Assembly: GCF_022352055.1 (NCBI RefSeq)
Contig: NZ_JAKRWM010000023.1
Coordinates: forward strand, 1 to 63,921
DNA length: 63,921 nucleotides
Source of the DNA: Cohnella mopanensis
GTDB lineage: Bacteria; Bacillota; Bacilli; Paenibacillales; Paenibacillaceae
Direction of reading: 5' to 3'
Shown: in pieces, positions 16,920-25,440 of the stretch
How the letters are laid out: each line of letters opens with the position of its first letter
Numbering within the stretch: the first letter of the stretch is position 1
Program-made: the position numbers and the translations under genes
The notes under the pieces: model-generated
What the model saw: the letters and a program-made list of their open reading frames with translations, nothing else
What the model was told of the DNA's origin: nothing
The model's database searches: none

Positions 16920-17680
16920 AGCTCATTCATTTTCTAGGCGACACCGCCGTCATGAGCGGACGCGTCATTCGCCACTCCACGCGCAGCATCGACACGATTA
17001 TTACCGTCATCGCCATGCCGATCATGGTGATGCTGCTCTTCGTTTATATCTTTGGCGGAGCTATGAACACCGGCGATGTAAGCTATATCAATTACATTTT
17101 GCCGGGAATATTGCTCTTTTGCATTGCCAGCGGTGTGGCCTATTCCTCCCTCCGTATCAATAACGATCTCACGAAAGGCGTATTCGAGCGTTTCCACTCC
17201 ATGCCGATCGCCAAAGCCTCCATCCTTGGAGGTCACGTGGTGGCATCGCTCGTTTTCAACGTCGTTTCGTTGCTTGCCATTTTCCTCGTTGCCTTCGGCA
17301 TGGGCTTTCGGCCGCAAGCGGACGTGTTGGGTTGGGTATTAGCCATTGTCATTCTGTTGCTTAGCATTCTTGCGTTCACTTGGATCGCCGTCACCTTCGG
17401 CTTGCTTGCCAAATCCTACGAGGGAGCCGGAGTGTTTTCTTACATCCTGTTGTTGCTATTATTCGTAAGCTCAGCCTTTGCCCCCACCGACAGCATGCCC
17501 GCGGTTATCCGCGTATTCGCGGAATATCAGCCCATGACGCCGCTTATCGAGAGCATTCGTTCTCTTTTACTCGGAGGATCGGCAGATAAAACTACGCTTG
17601 CGGCGGTTTTATGGTGTTTGGCAATACTCGGTATCTTCTGCGCTTCCGCCATGAGGGTGTATAAACGGAGGATGAAATAA
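16916..17680 (+). CDS. ABC transporter permease, ABC-2/DrrB type
   Basis: The 254-residue protein has six predicted membrane segments, beginning with IDTIITVIAMPIMVMLLFVY. It has the ABC-2 features YILPGILLFCIASGVAYSSL and ERFHSMPIAKASILGGHVV (the coupling region), and ends in RVYKRRMK. It is the membrane partner of the overlapping ATPase gene and closes the PadR-regulated unit. The hairpin at 17745 is the likely transcript end. Confidence 0.9.
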   Translation: MKLIHFLGDTAVMSGRVIRHSTRSIDTIITVIAMPIMVMLLFVYIFGGAMNTGDVSYINYILPGILLFCIASGVAYSSLRINNDLTKGVFERFHSMPIAKASILGGHVVASLVFNVVSLLAIFLVAFGMGFRPQADVLGWVLAIVILLLSILAFTWIAVTFGLLAKSYEGAGVFSYILLLLLFVSSAFAPTDSMPAVIRVFAEYQPMTPLIESIRSLLLGGSADKTTLAAVLWCLAILGIFCASAMRVYKRRMK

Positions 17681-17744
17681 ACGTAAGAGAAGACCCGCAA
17701 TAGGAGAGATATTGGTGAAAAATAAATTAGTCATATACAAAAGT

Positions 17745-17781
17745 GGCCGGTAGCACCTCGAAAGAGGGGCATACCGGCTTT
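17745..17781 (+). terminator. Terminator of the PadR-ABC operon
   Basis: GCCGGTA and TACCGGC form the outer stem, CCTC-GAAA-GAGG a tetraloop-capped inner stem, and TTTTT follows. Confidence 0.85.
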
Positions 17782-17879
17782 TTGTGAGCACAGGCATACT
17801 CAAGCTTTTTGGAGAACCACATGCCCAGAAGGAGATTAGTTGATTGTGTGGAATAATTTAGAATAATTAATCTAAGGGG

Positions 17880-18908
17880 ATGCGTATAGAGATGAGTTCT
17901 TATGATGTGCATATTGGCAAGTTGATCCGTGGGAGACGTGAGTTGGAAGGTAGCGAGACCTATCTACTCTGTACACCCGATAAGGAAATTGTAGAAGTAG
18001 GCACACACAAACCCGAAAACGGAATCTTAGTCGGATCCAAAGACGTGGAGGACGCACTTTACGAATTTTGTAAATCTGCTTTAGATGATTATATCCAAAA
18101 CGGAAACAACAATGATGTCTACACCTTTTCCATTTATACCGATACATATCACGGCAGCTATGTCATTTACATCAACAATCTGTCCTCGTTAAACCAAAGC
18201 GTGGATGAAGCCTATATCAAATACCAAAGGCAATATCTTGAAAAAGGTTATGACCACTACAATCAGAGCCGGGAGCAGCTCTACAGTCAATTTAAGTACG
18301 GTGAAGGCGACTACTCCTTTATGTATGAAGAAATGCCAGAACGTCTTCAAAAGTGGTTGAGTATTTTCTATTGCATCAGTCTGAAAGAACCTGATTATCT
18401 GGATATAGATCAGAATTATATTTTTGAGAAGAACATCGTCGACTCCCAGCTCTTCCTGATTGCTATAGATGTCATTCATCGCCTACATAACGATTTAAAG
18501 CGATTGAATCGAACCGATGATTTTATTGCATACGTATCCGCGGCGGATGGCGTCGGTGGCGATTACTTAACCACTAGCCAATTGATTCGGAGATGCGTAA
18601 GTGAAGATCAATTGTACTACGCTATGCCTCAAGTGAAAGATAAAGACTTGGCGTATAAGTCCGCGATTCCAGCAGTAAAGCAGAAGCAACTTCACGAGCA
18701 AGTTCAGCATTGGATCACCGTTATCGAACAGGGAGAATTCGGTGAGGGTAGTATGCGTAGTTTCTGGAAAACCGATTACGAAGCCTATGAGCAATTAGTA
18801 GAGCTCGGCTATCCGGCAGTCCCCTACATTCAGGAACATTTGAACGGCAGTCTCCAGGATGATACCAACTCTATCCTTGAGATGGTGCTAGCTGATCTGG
18901 AGAGATAA
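17880..18908 (+). CDS. Uncharacterised soluble protein, possibly DUF4303-type
   Basis: The 342-residue acidic protein has no signal peptide or membrane segment. The N-terminal half (FCKSALDDYIQNGNNNDVYT, then YVIYINNLSSLNQSVDEAY) has the look of DUF4303/SUKH-type proteins, some of which are toxin immunity proteins. The C-terminal 30 residues (YEQLVELGYPAVPYIQEHL) look like a HEAT-type helical repeat. AAGGGG touches the ATG at 17880, so an ATG at 17892 (MSSYDVHIGK) is also possible. No toxin gene is adjacent. The function is unknown to me. Confidence 0.6.
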   Translation: MRIEMSSYDVHIGKLIRGRRELEGSETYLLCTPDKEIVEVGTHKPENGILVGSKDVEDALYEFCKSALDDYIQNGNNNDVYTFSIYTDTYHGSYVIYINNLSSLNQSVDEAYIKYQRQYLEKGYDHYNQSREQLYSQFKYGEGDYSFMYEEMPERLQKWLSIFYCISLKEPDYLDIDQNYIFEKNIVDSQLFLIAIDVIHRLHNDLKRLNRTDDFIAYVSAADGVGGDYLTTSQLIRRCVSEDQLYYAMPQVKDKDLAYKSAIPAVKQKQLHEQVQHWITVIEQGEFGEGSMRSFWKTDYEAYEQLVELGYPAVPYIQEHLNGSLQDDTNSILEMVLADLER

Positions 18909-18921
18909 CCCATATACAAAG

Positions 18922-18955
18922 TGAACCCGGCCCAAGAAACAGGTCGGGTTCGTTT
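18922..18955. terminator. Convergent terminator between 18908 and 18992 genes
   Basis: GAACCCGGCC and GGTCGGGTTC form a 10-bp stem with one wobble pair. It lies between two genes that converge and can serve both. Confidence 0.75.
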
Positions 18956-18962
18956 ATGTAAC

Positions 18963-18993
18963 TTCTGCCGCAATCGGATTCCCCGCATAGCTT
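18963..18993 (-). repeat. Short fragment of the dispersed GNPxA tail repeat
   Basis: Just after the minus-strand gene's stop codon the sequence reads SYAGNPIAAE in another frame, then the terminator. This resembles the SYxxNPxAxGEE tails at 41.6, 44.8 and 46.2 kb, but the WSDW part is missing. Confidence 0.4.
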
Positions 18994-19585
18994 ACTCAAG
19001 AGCTTCAAGTTCTTCACGAATCGATATTAGCTCTTGTATCACCTGATTAAGTATTTCTTTGCGCGGTTCGAATCGAACATCTACCTTTTTACCCGTTCTA
19101 CTGATTCTCCAATCTCGTAACGCTTGATTCATAAACAAATCATAAGTTCCATCTAAACGAGAAGCAAAAGCTGCTAATTGTTCCTTAGTCATTAACGGCA
19201 ACCTGGATTTAAAGTGATTTCCAATTGCCATGTACTCTTTATCAAATTGTTGAATGAATCCTAAATAATCATTGTAAGGTTCGTAGTCTGCTTGTATCTC
19301 GTATGTGACTTTCATAATTATCGATTCTTCACGGAATGCCAATAACCAATAAAGACTAGATTGTTCTTTACTAATAGGGACGTGTTCATCATATTTTGCT
19401 GCTAATTCGCCGACAAATGCTCTGAAATTTCTTAGCCCCTTTTCCCTTTCAATAAATTCATTCATTATAATTCCTTTTTCAAGCGTAACCTGGTTATGCT
19501 TAGCGTCAAAATACATTTTCAGCAAAAATGCGTTTACTACAAGCGAAAGGAAGAGACAACCAGCAATCACACTATTTTTATTCAT
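18992..19585 (-). CDS. Membrane-anchored protein of unknown function
   Basis: The 197-residue protein starts MNKNSVIAGCLFLSLVVNAF: a single N-terminal membrane anchor followed by a charged, mostly helical extracytoplasmic or cytoplasmic domain (EKGLRNFRAFVGELAAKYDE, KEQLAAFASRLDGTYDLFMN) and an EELEALE end. The open frame extends to 19726, but the extra 47 codons are poor coding sequence and include the translated tail repeat. GGGGAGGGGAAG before the ATG at 19585 marks the true start. I do not recognise a family. Confidence 0.65.
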   Translation of the reverse strand: MNKNSVIAGCLFLSLVVNAFLLKMYFDAKHNQVTLEKGIIMNEFIEREKGLRNFRAFVGELAAKYDEHVPISKEQSSLYWLLAFREESIIMKVTYEIQADYEPYNDYLGFIQQFDKEYMAIGNHFKSRLPLMTKEQLAAFASRLDGTYDLFMNQALRDWRISRTGKKVDVRFEPRKEILNQVIQELISIREELEALE

Positions 19586-19650
19586 TATTCTTCCCCTCCC
19601 CGTCGCCACCGGATTCTCCTCATAGCTAATGCAGTGGCTCCAGCTGTCAT
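19586..19650 (-). repeat. Diverged sulfurtransferase-tail repeat supplying a Shine-Dalgarno
   Basis: Read on the minus strand this gives NDSWSHCISYEENPVATG, close to the SWSDWISYGENAVAVGDEE end of the sulfurtransferase (46181). The purine-rich DNA that codes for the GEE end (GGGGAGGGGAAG) is exactly the ribosome binding site of the gene starting at 19585. No sulfurtransferase body is present upstream. Confidence 0.65.
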
Positions 19651-19740
19651 TTGCACAATTTAAAGCACTATAATGTATTGTCCAGTCACCTCTTCTTGTC
19701 CAGCATATCTTAATGATATCTGACAAAAGGAGGTGATATT

Positions 19741-20166
19741 ATGGCACGTATTCTCGATAAAGCAGCCGTTCAGCCGAGAAGCAGATTCAACCTAGCAACT
19801 TCTTTTAGCATCCGACGTTCACCGGCAAGATCTTTGCTTGCAACAATCACTCTGCGAATTCCGGTGAATGCCCAACCTAACCGGGTAGATTTGGTAGCAA
19901 GCGTGGGAGTTCGAGGCGTCACTGGCGTTGCGCAAATTCTCTTTAGAATTTTCCGCGATGGAAAAGAGATTTTCAACACACTGCAAGGTATCGAATCTGT
20001 CGGTTCTGAACAAAATTATGTCATTACATTCCAGGCCGAAGATAGAAATGTAAGATCGGGCACCCATGTTTACACAGTCACCGCAGAAAATCGCGCTGCA
20101 AATACAAGAGCCGATATTGTTGGGCCGATATCGTTTAGCGGGTTGGCCGTTATGACGCGCACCTAA
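19741..20166 (+). CDS. Exosporium protein C-like spore-surface protein
   Basis: The 141-residue protein starts MARILDKAAVQPRSRFNLAT and has no signal peptide. It is beta-rich (DLVASVGVRGVTGVAQILFR, HVYTVTAENRAANTRADIVG) and ends GPISFSGLAVMTRT. Length, opening and the GPI(S/T)F(S/T)G-type end recall the exosporium protein C family. AAAGGAGG is seven bases from the ATG, so it is strongly translated. It is monocistronic with a hairpin further downstream. The family call is from memory of its pattern, not a search. Confidence 0.55.
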   Translation: MARILDKAAVQPRSRFNLATSFSIRRSPARSLLATITLRIPVNAQPNRVDLVASVGVRGVTGVAQILFRIFRDGKEIFNTLQGIESVGSEQNYVITFQAEDRNVRSGTHVYTVTAENRAANTRADIVGPISFSGLAVMTRT

Positions 20167-20220
20167 CACCTGCCTGCAAAAGCCTAATTTGTAATCTGTA
20201 AGTATCTATTGGGGATTTAT

Positions 20221-20246
20221 GTTGACTCCGTGTTGACCTCGAGTAT
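20221..20246. repeat. Tandem TTGAC motif, copy 1
   Basis: Two TTGAC words 11 bases apart, followed by TCGAGTAT, directly abut a terminator hairpin. The same arrangement occurs at 43508 and 46096, and a diverged form at 45930. Confidence 0.7.
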
Positions 20247-20248
20247 TA

Positions 20249-20291
20249 AAAATACAGAGCGACGGCATTCTCCTAGCGCGCTCTGTATTAA
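20249..20291. terminator. Terminator hairpin, TACAGAGC class
   Basis: AATACAGAGC pairs with GCTCTGTATT. On the minus strand it is followed by TTTTTAATA, so it most likely ends the TetR gene at 20323. The arms match those at 2118, 40228 and 41531. Confidence 0.8.
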
Positions 20292-20322
20292 ACTACATAA
20301 ACTGCTATCCACATTTCGGTCC

Positions 20323-20910
20323 TTATTTATCGCCATCGCGATACAACCCCAGACCGTTCATGACATAAGGACGAACGATGTCTACAAGTCCATCGGTTCG
20401 ATCTATTTCTTCGACATTTAACCAACACTGCGCAGCGCCATAGATCGCCGAACCTGTCATGGCCGCCATGACTTTAATAGAATGCCTGTTCACGCCAAGA
20501 TGCGTAGCTCCTTTTAGAAAAATGCTTTCTATGGTGTGAAGCAGCATTTTCTTTATTTTCTCATCGACAAGCGTAGCCATCGACTTGGAATCCATTCTGC
20601 AGGTCTGATAAAAATCCAGGATGTATCGGTGCGTCTGCAAGATCAGCTGGTCACATATTTCATCCGTAAACTCCCGTGCATTCGCCACTTGTTCCGGAAT
20701 CATCTCATGGAACGCCTGTTCGGTGACTTCGTCAAGCAAAGCATATTTATCTTCAAAATGGGCATAAAAAGTGGCTCGGTTAATGGTTGCTTTCTGCGCG
20801 ATATCCTTGATGGTGATGGCATCGAATCCTTTTCTCCGCAACAAATCCCTGAACGCTGCTTTAATTAACTGTCGTGTGCGCAACACCCTCGGGTCTTCCT
20901 GATTTACCAT
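20323..20910 (-). CDS. TetR/AcrR-family transcriptional regulator
   Basis: The 195-residue protein starts MVNQEDPRVLRTRQLIKAAF. The HTH (AITIKDIAQKATINRATFYAHF) is standard TetR, and the C-terminal half (FYQTCRMDSKSMATLVDEKI, GAAQCWLNVEE) resembles the TetR_C_8-type ligand domain. CAAGGAG before the ATG at 20910 fixes the start. It diverges from a ketopantoate-reductase-like gene, and two matching palindromes lie between them, so it probably represses both. Confidence 0.88.
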   Translation of the reverse strand: MVNQEDPRVLRTRQLIKAAFRDLLRRKGFDAITIKDIAQKATINRATFYAHFEDKYALLDEVTEQAFHEMIPEQVANAREFTDEICDQLILQTHRYILDFYQTCRMDSKSMATLVDEKIKKMLLHTIESIFLKGATHLGVNRHSIKVMAAMTGSAIYGAAQCWLNVEEIDRTDGLVDIVRPYVMNGLGLYRDGDK

Positions 20911-20948
20911 TTCAATATCTCCTTGATAAACATCAATTATGACAATGT

Positions 20949-21038
20949 GTTGCCTAAGCAACTTTTAACTAACTCTGCCGGTTGAGATCACAAGCATGCA
21001 GCATTATCATCTTATCTAACAGGTGTTGTTTAAGCAAT
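20949..21038. promoter_or_regulatory. Paired palindromic operators between TetR and reductase genes
   Basis: GTTGCCTAAGCAAC (20949-20962) and TGTTGTTTAAGCAA (21025-21038) share a TTGNNTAAGCAA core with dyad symmetry. One lies next to the TetR start and one next to the reductase start, 76 bases centre to centre. This is the expected layout for a TetR that controls both directions. Confidence 0.65.
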
Positions 21039-21070
21039 TTGTGACCATTTATATGAAAGGAAGGATTCTA

Positions 21071-21964
21071 TTGAACACCAAGCCCTATCGACTTCTGATA
21101 TTTGGCGCCGGCGTGGTTGGCAGTGTATACGCACTCCGATTTGCACAATACGGACTTGACGTAACCTTACTGGCACGAGGAAAGAGGCTGGAGGCACTTA
21201 AAAGGAACGGACTGTCATACAACGACAATGGAACGATTAAGCAAATATCGGTCAAGACGATTGACAAGCTTGAGAACGACGACATTTATGATTTTATCTT
21301 TGTTCCCGTACGATATGATCAGGCCGAATCTTCCCTGACTGCGATCAAGAACAATAAGAGCAAAACCATTGTCACCTTGACCAACACCATAGGATATGAC
21401 AGTTGGCTTGAAATCGTGGGAGACCGGCTACTCCCAGGATTCCCGGGTGCGGGCGGAGACATCAAAGAGGATGTTCTATACGCCCAATTTGGTTCCGAAA
21501 AACATCAAGGGACCATTTTTGGCGAAATAAATGGACGAACGACTGAAAGAGTGAAAGAGCTTGCCCAACTATTCGAATCGGTCAATTTGCAATATGAAAT
21601 CCAAAAAGACATTCTGGCATTCCATATTTCGCATATTGCGTTGGCTATCGTCAACAAGCATTTCTACACGAATGACGGAATGGTGGATATTGAGACAGCA
21701 AGAAGTGTAAAGATTCTAAGCAAGATTGCCGCAGATATTAAACAGAACATTCACCTGGTAGAGCAAGCCGGAATTCCGGTAATCCCACCAGAAACGAAGG
21801 CAATGGGAGAATTGCCTGAGAACGATATTATTTCCCGTTATCGTCAGATGCTGAGCCATGACTTTATCATTGATGTGAAGCTTGGGAACCATGCCATCAG
21901 CCAAAAAGCGGAAATATTATTATTAGATAAGATGTTTCATGAATTGATATCTACTCAGCGATAA
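21071..21964 (+). CDS. Ketopantoate reductase (ApbA/PanE) family oxidoreductase
   Basis: The product has a Rossmann NADPH-binding start, RLLIFGAGVVGSVYALRFAQ, and then LLARGKRLEALKRNG, the usual PanE-type second strand. The central part has VTLTNTIGY and an FPGAGGDI turn, and the C-terminal helical domain is present (AIVNKHFYTNDG), total about 297 residues. AAGGAAGG six bases before the TTG at 21071 makes that the best start. The gene is controlled by its own divergent TetR, not placed with pan genes, so a pantothenate role is uncertain; a detoxification or secondary reductase is as likely. Confidence 0.75.
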   Translation: MNTKPYRLLIFGAGVVGSVYALRFAQYGLDVTLLARGKRLEALKRNGLSYNDNGTIKQISVKTIDKLENDDIYDFIFVPVRYDQAESSLTAIKNNKSKTIVTLTNTIGYDSWLEIVGDRLLPGFPGAGGDIKEDVLYAQFGSEKHQGTIFGEINGRTTERVKELAQLFESVNLQYEIQKDILAFHISHIALAIVNKHFYTNDGMVDIETARSVKILSKIAADIKQNIHLVEQAGIPVIPPETKAMGELPENDIISRYRQMLSHDFIIDVKLGNHAISQKAEILLLDKMFHELISTQR

Positions 21965-22061
21965 CATAGTGGCTCGATTCTTTAGCATCCGATGGCCAAT
22001 ACATTACCGGCTTCTACTTGTCTCCGATTACGCGTAGCCCCTTCTGCTGAACAAACAGCGA

Positions 22062-22095
22062 AGAGGGCTTTTCCTTTGTGCGGAAAAGCCCCTCT
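22062..22095. terminator. Hairpin between reductase and HxlR genes
   Basis: AGAGGGCTTTTCC pairs with GGAAAAGCCCCTCT (one bulge). No clear T tract follows on the plus strand, so termination is likely but not certain. It sits between convergent genes. Confidence 0.6.
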
Positions 22096-22196
22096 ATTGG
22101 ACAATAAATTTACTATTGTCACTTGATGTCTCAAACAATATAAATCATGGACAGTTCTAGATTCACCCTAAGAAAGACTCATCAAAGGCTACAATG

Positions 22197-22556
22197 CTAG
22201 TCCGTTTCTGTTTGTTCACTTTTCGCCTTTTTGAGCCGCTTTCGCTCAACATGGGCCACTCCCCACTGATGTAAGAACTCCAAAATCGGAGACAAGCTCT
22301 CGCCGTATTCCGTGATGGAATATTCCACCTTCGGCGGAATTTGCGGATAAACGACTCGCTTAACGATCTCTTCCTCCTCCAATTCACGCAGACAGAGTGT
22401 GAGCATCCTTTGAGTAATATCGGGTAGCAATCTTCGCAGATCATTGAACCGCAAAGGTTTACCTTGAAGCAGATGATAGAGGATAGTCGGTTTCCATTTG
22501 CCGACTATCGAATCCATTGCCACAACGAACTGACATTGGCCAGGGTTCTTCTGCAT
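22197..22556 (-). CDS. HxlR-family transcriptional regulator
   Basis: The 119-residue winged-helix protein shows the HxlR pattern: CQFVVAMDSIVGKWKPTILYHLLQG, then LRFNDLRRLLPDITQRMLTL, LRELEEEEIVKR and YSITEYGESLSP. One Cys near the N-terminus (residue 8) matches thiol-sensing family members such as YodB/CatR. It diverges from an azoreductase gene, a known HxlR target type for quinone and electrophile stress. Confidence 0.9.
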   Translation of the reverse strand: MQKNPGQCQFVVAMDSIVGKWKPTILYHLLQGKPLRFNDLRRLLPDITQRMLTLCLRELEEEEIVKRVVYPQIPPKVEYSITEYGESLSPILEFLHQWGVAHVERKRLKKAKSEQTETD

Positions 22557-22594
22557 ACCGCAATCTCCCTTAAAGTACCTTTTTTAATACTATA

Positions 22595-22624
22595 GCACAT
22601 TATTGTGCCTACTTAACAAAAGTA
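22595..22624. promoter_or_regulatory. Operator region between HxlR and azoreductase genes
   Basis: GCACA-TTAT-TGTGC (22595-22608) is a perfect palindrome, and TACTT-AACAA-AAGTA (22610-22624) is another inverted repeat beside it. A third AGTA/TACT pair lies at 22574-22591. HxlR proteins bind such dyads over divergent promoters. Which dyad is the operator cannot be told by eye. Confidence 0.45.
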
Positions 22625-22690
22625 AGTGTGTATTTTATGATCACCTTAGGAAGTGTAATTGAATCTGATTACAGAAGGGAAGATTGATTA

Positions 22691-23323
22691 ATGGCAACTG
22701 TACTGTACATCACCGCGCATCCCCTTGATCATCAAGCATCCTATAGCCTCGCGGTAGGCAAAGCATTTATTGAAGCATACTGCGAAGCAAATCCGGCAGA
22801 TGAAGTTGTTCATTTGGATCTGTACAAAGAGAATATTCCGCCATTCGATGCTGATGTTCTACGCGGTTGGGAAAAGCTTCGGTCTGGTTCATCGTTCGAT
22901 CAATTATCTGATACTGAGAAATCAAAAGTAGATCGTCTTAGGAGGATTGTTGATCAATTCGTAACCGCCGATAAGTATGTATATGTATCTCCAATGTGGA
23001 ATTTCTCGATCCCGCCGGTGTTGAAAGCATACACGGATGCTACATCAATTCCGGGGAAGACGTTCAAATATACCAAAGAAGGCCCTGTGGGCCTATTACC
23101 AGACAAGAAAGCCTTGCACATTCAAGCTAGCGGTTCCGTTTATTCGGAAGGTCCGCTTGCCCAACTTGAGATGGGATACAGCTATTTGAATAAGATTCTC
23201 AAGTTCTATGGGGTTGAATCGATAGAGGCAATTTTTGTGGAAGGAACCGCTTTATCAGATCAGGCTCTGTCTGTAAAAGAAAAAGCAATTGCATATGCTA
23301 AGGAAGTTGCTAATCATTTCTAA
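22691..23323 (+). CDS. azoR: FMN-dependent NADH-azoreductase
   Basis: The 210-residue flavodoxin-like protein matches AzoR: YITAHPLDHQASYSLAVGKA at the FMN phosphate loop, SPMWNFSIPPVLKAY as the signature MWNFxxP segment, and HIQASGSVYS in the second half. These enzymes reduce quinones and azo compounds with NADH, protecting the cell from thiol-reactive electrophiles. The divergent HxlR repressor fits this role. The length is usual for the family (about 210). Confidence 0.9.
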   Translation: MATVLYITAHPLDHQASYSLAVGKAFIEAYCEANPADEVVHLDLYKENIPPFDADVLRGWEKLRSGSSFDQLSDTEKSKVDRLRRIVDQFVTADKYVYVSPMWNFSIPPVLKAYTDATSIPGKTFKYTKEGPVGLLPDKKALHIQASGSVYSEGPLAQLEMGYSYLNKILKFYGVESIEAIFVEGTALSDQALSVKEKAIAYAKEVANHF

Positions 23324-23327
23324 TGAG

Positions 23328-23375
23328 GAGCGAACCCCCTTTTGTTCACTAGCATTAGAAGGGGGTTCGCTTTTT
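23328..23375 (+). terminator. Terminator of the azoreductase gene
   Basis: AGCGAACCCCCTT and AAGGGGGTTCGCT form a perfect 13-bp stem followed by TTTTT. Confidence 0.9.
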
Positions 23376-23440
23376 ATTTAGATGCTTATCGATTTGCCGA
23401 CTACGATTGCTGCTTTCATTATTAGCAACCTTCTTCCATT

Positions 23441-23474
23441 GAAGATATGTGCACTTTGCACATAAAATATCTTC
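23441..23474. promoter_or_regulatory. Inverted repeat upstream of the NarL-type two-component genes
   Basis: GAAGATATGTGCA and TGCACATAAAATATCTTC are complementary apart from a four-base bulge. The dyad lies about 70 bases before the kinase start and could be an operator or a leader hairpin. Its function is inferred from position only. Confidence 0.4.
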
Positions 23475-23544
23475 CTTCGGTGAGCTTCGAATTTATTGTA
23501 TAATAAAGGAAATCGTGAGTAAGCTTGAGTAAGGAAGGATACCT

Positions 23545-24714
23545 ATGAAAAGAGTTTTTTATATGATGGATTGGGGGATATTTGGGCTCCGATCCTATTA
23601 TTATATTTTGCTGTTATTTCACATTTTAATGGGGAATGAATATTCGCCTCAATTGCTCTTGAACATCGTTTGGCTCTTAGCGGCCTTTATTATTCCAAGT
23701 TTATTCTGGTTTCCACAGCTAAGGATGAACAAGGAATGGTTCATCTTACTTGAACTATTGCTAGGAGGATCTTATTATTTTAAATCGTTCATGCAGGCGG
23801 TTCAGTTGGGGAGTGTCGATTATCTCATTCCGAGCCTTACAATTGGTTACTTATTGACTAGAAAGACAGCCTGGACTATGCCGATACTATTATTACTACC
23901 CTTTACCAGCATGTTATTCGGAAAAGTGACATGGGACCTGGCGCTCGGTTCAAGCTCAGATAACTTTCTTTTCTCTTTTATCGGGATTTGGGTCAACTTC
24001 ATTGCCAAAGCCTATCATGAGAAAAATAAATTAGCTAAAGAAATTGATGAACAAAATAAATTGTTAACCCAGTATGCTGCCGAGATCGAAAGGATGACTC
24101 TGCTGGAGGAACGAAGTCGTATGTCTAAGGAGATGCATGATACGTTAGGACACTCTTTTATTTCCCTTATTATGAGTCTCGATGCTGCTATTGCTCTTCT
24201 AGACAAAAGACCAAATCTAGCCAAGGAGAAATTGATTAGTATAAGAGAACTGACGGAACAGAACTTGGATGAAATGAGGGACATCGTGCACAAGATGGGG
24301 GAGGAAGAGAATATAAGTTTAGTGAACCACGCCGAGAGACTCATCAACAACTTTCGGGAATATACCGGAACGGCCATTCGTCTCACGCTGAAGGGAACAG
24401 AACGGACCATTCCTTTCGATGTGCGGCAATCGATCATTCGGGTGATACAAGAGTCTTTTACGAATGCACTAAAGCATGGAAAGGCAACGGAAATTGAGCT
24501 CAGTCTCCACTTTTCTCCATCAACTTTGCGAGTTTCCATTCAGAATAATGGAATACCCTTGGATAAGATAGAGTATGGGTTCGGCCTGACAACAATGAAG
24601 AATCGGATTGAGATGCTTGGAGGTACCTTTTTAATCTCCGCCTTAGCGGTCACTGGCGCTGAAGTCAGATGCGAAATACCACTGAAGGGAGATAAGCTGT
24701 ATGCCGAAAATTAA
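23545..24714 (+). CDS. Sensor histidine kinase, HisKA_3 (NarL/DesK) type
   Basis: The 389-residue protein has an N-terminal membrane region of five or six segments with short loops (about 10-160). A coiled segment (KEIDEQNKLLTQYAAEIERM) leads to the HisKA_3 box RSRMSKEMHDTLGHSF. The ATPase domain shows IQESFTNALKHGKATEI, GFGLTTMKNRIEMLGG and a short end. The sensor region has almost no extracellular part, so it is an intramembrane-sensing kind, as in LiaS- or DesK-like kinases. It overlaps the regulator gene by 14 bases. Confidence 0.9.
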   Translation: MKRVFYMMDWGIFGLRSYYYILLLFHILMGNEYSPQLLLNIVWLLAAFIIPSLFWFPQLRMNKEWFILLELLLGGSYYFKSFMQAVQLGSVDYLIPSLTIGYLLTRKTAWTMPILLLLPFTSMLFGKVTWDLALGSSSDNFLFSFIGIWVNFIAKAYHEKNKLAKEIDEQNKLLTQYAAEIERMTLLEERSRMSKEMHDTLGHSFISLIMSLDAAIALLDKRPNLAKEKLISIRELTEQNLDEMRDIVHKMGEEENISLVNHAERLINNFREYTGTAIRLTLKGTERTIPFDVRQSIIRVIQESFTNALKHGKATEIELSLHFSPSTLRVSIQNNGIPLDKIEYGFGLTTMKNRIEMLGGTFLISALAVTGAEVRCEIPLKGDKLYAEN

Positions 24715-25387
24715 AGTGCTCATAGTTGATGATCAGGAATTGATCCTTGAAAGTCTAAATATAGTGCTAGAGATGGAAGACGATATCGAGGTCGTGGGAT
24801 TGGCTAAGAATGGTGAAGAAGCTATTAACCATTGTGAAAAATCCCAACCGGATATCATCCTCATGGATATAAATATGCCTATTATGGATGGCGTTGTTGC
24901 TACCGAGAAGATCAAACTTCGATTCCCGTTAACGAAAATAATTATTCTAACTTCGTACAAAGAAGTTGAGTATGTTCTGGCAGCGTTAAGCCATGGAGCT
25001 GAAGGCTACCTGCTCAAAGCCATCCATCCCAAAAACCTTATAGCCGGCATACGGGTGGTTCACACTGGAGGCACACTCATTTCGCCAGAAATGGCAGACA
25101 AAATGATTAAAAGCATGCTGAAAAACGGTGTTTCACCGACTATGGATACAAGGGCCCTTGGGCCCGAATTGCTTGAGAAAAACAATGAATTCGGTCTTAG
25201 CACCCGCGAAGTCGAAGTTCTTCACAAGCTGGCGTTAGGTCTGCGCAATCAGGATATCGCTAAGGCATTATATCTTAGTGAAGGTACGGTTAAAAATTAC
25301 ATCTCCAATATTTATTCGAAATTGAATGTAAAAGGAAGAAGAGAAGCTACCTATAAGGCTAGGGAAACAGGGATCTTAGATTCTTAA
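24701..25387 (+). CDS. NarL/FixJ-family response regulator
   Basis: The 228-residue regulator has a receiver domain (KVLIVDDQELILESL; phospho-acceptor in ILMDINMPIMDG) and a LuxR-type HTH (LSTREVEVLHKLALGLRNQD, IAKALYLSEGTVKNYISNIY). It is the partner of the overlapping kinase. A palindrome 54 bases after its stop, upstream of a CPBP protease gene, is a possible target. Confidence 0.92.
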   Translation: MPKIKVLIVDDQELILESLNIVLEMEDDIEVVGLAKNGEEAINHCEKSQPDIILMDINMPIMDGVVATEKIKLRFPLTKIIILTSYKEVEYVLAALSHGAEGYLLKAIHPKNLIAGIRVVHTGGTLISPEMADKMIKSMLKNGVSPTMDTRALGPELLEKNNEFGLSTREVEVLHKLALGLRNQDIAKALYLSEGTVKNYISNIYSKLNVKGRREATYKARETGILDS

Positions 25388-25399
25388 GGAACGCGCCAT

Positions 25400-25430
25400 A
25401 AAGCCGACACCGTAACGGGTGTCGGCTTTT
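25400..25430 (+). terminator. Terminator of the NarL-type two-component unit
   Basis: AAGCCGACACC and GGTGTCGGCTT form an 11-bp stem followed by TTTTATTTT. Confidence 0.9.
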
Positions 25431-25440
25431 ATTTTGCTAA

